A stretch of 64,000 bases of DNA from Actinopolymorpha alba DSM 45243 (GTDB taxonomy: Bacteria > Actinomycetota > Actinomycetes > Propionibacteriales > Actinopolymorphaceae). Location: the NCBI RefSeq assembly GCF_000373925.1, contig NZ_KB892748.1, forward strand, positions 50,684-114,683, given 5' to 3'. The notes below the pieces were generated by a model. The model was not told the origin of the DNA, ran no database searches, and worked only from the letters and a program-made list of their open reading frames with translations. Numbering within the stretch: position 1 is the stretch's first letter; each line of letters opens with the position of its first letter. Of this stretch, positions 62,185 to 64,000 are shown piece by piece. A program made the translations under genes and the position numbers.

Positions 62185-64000
62185 ACCGGTGGATCGGCTC
62201 ATGCACCAGACTGCCCGCCTGTTGCAGTGCGCTCATCAGGACCAGGGGCGTGAGGTTACGGAAGTCGCCGCCGGTGCTGGACATGCTCTTGTCGAAGCTG
62301 CCATGCGCGTGACTCTGCCGGGGCGCATAGCCCGAATGCGTCATGCTGACCGCGCAGTCGATGACCTGCCATCCGTAAAGGCCCTGCCGCAAGGTTTCCT
62401 TGACGGTCTCCTCGACGGCCTTGAAGAACGCCAGCGGCATCGCCCCGAGTTCGACCTCCAGCCGGAACTCCACGCCGGTGCCGATCGGAGCCGGCTCGAT
62501 CCGTAACCCGACGGTGGCGAGGAAGGGATTGGGCTCCTGATCGAGTGTCGGTGCCACTCGCTGGTGGGGGCTCGTCTGGCCGGCTCCCATCTTTTCCATC
62601 GCGGCACCGGTGCCGATCGGGCGTTCCACACAGATCGTCGTCGTCTCGCGGAAGCTGACCTCGATGCCGAACTCGTTCGCCAGCGTGGCCTGGATGACCT
62701 CCTTCTGCACCTCGCCGTACAGCGAGACGTACGTCTCCTGGCGGACGTCGTCGTGGCGCAGATTGATGAGGGGGTCCTGCTCGGCGAGCTGGGTGAGCGC
62801 GGTGTGGAGCACCTGCTTGTCAGCGGCCCGCGACGGGGTGAGAACCGCTTCCAGCGTGGGTGGGGCGAAGAACCTGCGCGCAGGTGGGCGGGAGTTCTGG
62901 TCGACGGGACCGTCCGGTGTCGTCTGTGTGGGATCCGGCCCCCACGGGCTTCGCCCGTAGGGCCCACCCCCCACCACTCGCCGGGCGACCGTGTCGCCGA
63001 TCTGGATCCCTCCAAGGCCCCAGAGCTTGCCGATCTGGCCGGCGGATACCGAGGGGCGTCGTACGACCGAACCCCGCTCGAAGACGCCGATCCCGGTGAC
63101 CTTGCCCTCGCTGCCCTCGCTGCCCTCGCTGCCGAATGACAGCAGGTCGCGCGTGTTGATGGCTCCGGTGAACAACCGCACGTACGCGATCTTCTCCCCG
63201 GCGGGACCCCGCTCGACCTTGAAGACGGTGCCGGAAACGGGTCCATCGGCATCGCCTCCCGACGCCGGAAGGAGTTCGGTGATTCCCGCCGTGAGGGCAT
63301 CGACACCCGCGCCCGTGATCGCCGAACCGAAGTACACCGGATGCACCCGCGCCCGTCTGCTCTGCCGTGCGAGCTCGCCGCGAAGTGTGGGGTACGACGC
63401 CGCCCGCTCGTCGGCGACGTACGCGGTCAGGAACGCGTCGTCGTGATCGGCGGCCAGGTCCACCAACCGGGACACGAACTCCGCATCCGCCGCGGTGGAC
63501 GGCGTGAAGGCAGCGTTGCGGGCGCCGAGGCCCTCGGCGGTCCCCATCGGGACGATCGCCGGGGTCAGTCTCTCTGCGATCTCCCGCAGGACCCGCTCAT
63601 CATCCGCGCCGCCGCGGTCGATCTTGTTCACGAAGATCAGTGTGGGGATGTTGAGCCGCTGGAGCGTGCGCATCAGGACGCGGGTCTGCGCCTGTACGCC
63701 TTCTACGGCGGAAATGACGAGGACGGCGCCGTCGAGCACGCTCAACACCCGCTCCACCTCGGCGATGAAGTCGGGGTGGCCGGGCGTGTCGATCAGGTTG
63801 ACCGTGACGTCGTTGATGACGAACGACACCACGGCGGACTTGATCGTGATGCCGCGCTGGCGTTCCAGAGCGAGCGAATCGGTCTGGGTGCTGCCGTCGT
63901 CGACGCTGCCGATCTCGTCGATGACACCGGCCCCGAAGAGCAGCCGCTCGGTCAGGCTGGTCTTACCGGCGTCGACATGTGCCAAAATTCCAAGGTTCAA
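61874..64000 (-). CDS. Tetracycline-resistance-type ribosomal protection protein / EF-G paralogue (5' end outside window)
   Basis: 708 residues of a translational GTPase. The G motifs are LNLGILAHVDAGKTS (G1), LIDTPGHPDF (G3) and FVNKIDRGG (G4). The later domains match the TetM/OtrA branch: FAPPTLEAVLTPSRAADKQ, LYGEVQKEVIQATLANEFGI and MTHSGYAPRQSHAHGSFDKS. It would displace tetracycline from ribosomes, or is a related factor; drug resistance is not shown. The last codon in the window (TTG) is leucine of the conserved MNxLNLG start, so only a few residues are missing. It has an odd insertion near 62887-62975 and a triplicated SEG. Confidence 0.9.
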   Translation of the reverse strand: MNLGILAHVDAGKTSLTERLLFGAGVIDEIGSVDDGSTQTDSLALERQRGITIKSAVVSFVINDVTVNLIDTPGHPDFIAEVERVLSVLDGAVLVISAVEGVQAQTRVLMRTLQRLNIPTLIFVNKIDRGGADDERVLREIAERLTPAIVPMGTAEGLGARNAAFTPSTAADAEFVSRLVDLAADHDDAFLTAYVADERAASYPTLRGELARQSRRARVHPVYFGSAITGAGVDALTAGITELLPASGGDADGPVSGTVFKVERGPAGEKIAYVRLFTGAINTRDLLSFGSEGSEGSEGKVTGIGVFERGSVVRRPSVSAGQIGKLWGLGGIQIGDTVARRVVGGGPYGRSPWGPDPTQTTPDGPVDQNSRPPARRFFAPPTLEAVLTPSRAADKQVLHTALTQLAEQDPLINLRHDDVRQETYVSLYGEVQKEVIQATLANEFGIEVSFRETTTICVERPIGTGAAMEKMGAGQTSPHQRVAPTLDQEPNPFLATVGLRIEPAPIGTGVEFRLEVELGAMPLAFFKAVEETVKETLRQGLYGWQVIDCAVSMTHSGYAPRQSHAHGSFDKSMSSTGGDFRNLTPLVLMSALQQAGSLVHEPIHRFSLEIPADTLGGLLPVLSRVRAIPRTQATHGSTCLMEGEIPVARVHDLQRQLPELTRGEGVLESTFDHYQPVRGEVPTRSRTDHNPLDRKEYLLRVVRRVQTW
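62937..62972. repeat. GGGCCCA-type palindromic repeat, copy 2, inside the ribosomal-protection gene
   Basis: GGCCCCCACGGGCTTCGCCC then GTAGGGCCCACCCCCC forms a strong hairpin around TTC and shares CTTCGCCCG...GGGCCCACCCCC with 44489-44525. In the gene it encodes PYGRSPWGPD within a Pro/Gly-rich stretch that homologues appear to lack. Confidence 0.65.
63105..63131. repeat. Three perfect 9-bp tandem repeats in coding sequence
   Basis: CCCTCGCTG occurs three times in a row and encodes SEG-SEG-SEG in the EF-G-like protein (GSEGSEGSEGK), in a loop before VTGIGVF. Unit length is a multiple of three, so copy-number change would keep the frame. Confidence 0.8.

Overview
This is a high-GC actinobacterial chromosome segment. 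The gene content fits: fused lysX, a coproporphyrin-route haem cluster with hemQ, the DUF3000-rnd pair, fadA/fadB, split NHEJ enzymes, a SARP/AfsR-type regulator and many GTG starts. Genus cannot be fixed from the sequence. A Kribbella/Actinopolymorpha/Nocardioides-like or Streptomyces-like organism is a reasonable guess.

Layout. 1-7.1 kb: 3' part of aconitase, an ECF41-type sigma factor with a VOC-fold protein, and lysX. 7.1-17.8 kb: alpha/beta hydrolase, HIT protein, ROK regulator, dxs, a TetR-PaaK-like ligase pair, an APC permease and a GH127 glycosidase. 18-23.5 kb: VanZ protein, translationally coupled fadA-fadB with a likely operator, and DNA alkylation repair. 23.6-31.9 kb: mycothiol-dependent-type family protein, DUF3000-rnd, then hemE, a DUF4349 lipoprotein, hemG/hemY (cgoX), hemQ and msrB. 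32-38 kb: epoxide hydrolase, flavin/F420 oxidoreductase, S51 peptidase and a large secreted nuclease. 38.3-41.5 kb: a lower-GC block with two WXG100/ESX-like proteins (one with collagen-like and calcium-binding repeats) and two small partners. 41.7-49.4 kb: LigD-type polymerase, LigC-type ligase, RibD-like reductase, PPK2, TrmH/SpoU methyltransferase and NAD+ synthetase. 49.4-56.3 kb: substrate-binding/VWA lipoprotein-like protein, a three-gene ABC-2 exporter and a fused double nucleotidyltransferase. 56.5-64 kb: an AfsR-like regulator divergent from an SDR, an MFS relic, a deazaflavin oxidoreductase and a ribosomal-protection EF-G paralogue that runs off the window.

Working together: hemE-hemG-hemQ make haem b by the coproporphyrin branch, with DUF4349 and small genes interleaved. 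fadA and fadB form a beta-oxidation unit. LigD-pol and LigC are the polymerase and ligase of a split NHEJ system (Ku is not in the window). The AfsR-like regulator and SDR share a divergent promoter region with a perfect inverted repeat.

Intergenic DNA is rich in palindromes. A family built on AGGTCGCGCGACCT sits directly after stop codons or between genes. Others are a 22-39 bp repeat that carries start codons, a GGGCCCA-type hairpin that also occurs inside the ribosomal-protection gene, and several long perfect hairpins between convergent genes. Gene relics are frequent: a response regulator, a Tn3 transposase, a proline iminopeptidase-like hydrolase and an MFS transporter. No rRNA, tRNA, CRISPR array or complete insertion sequence was seen.
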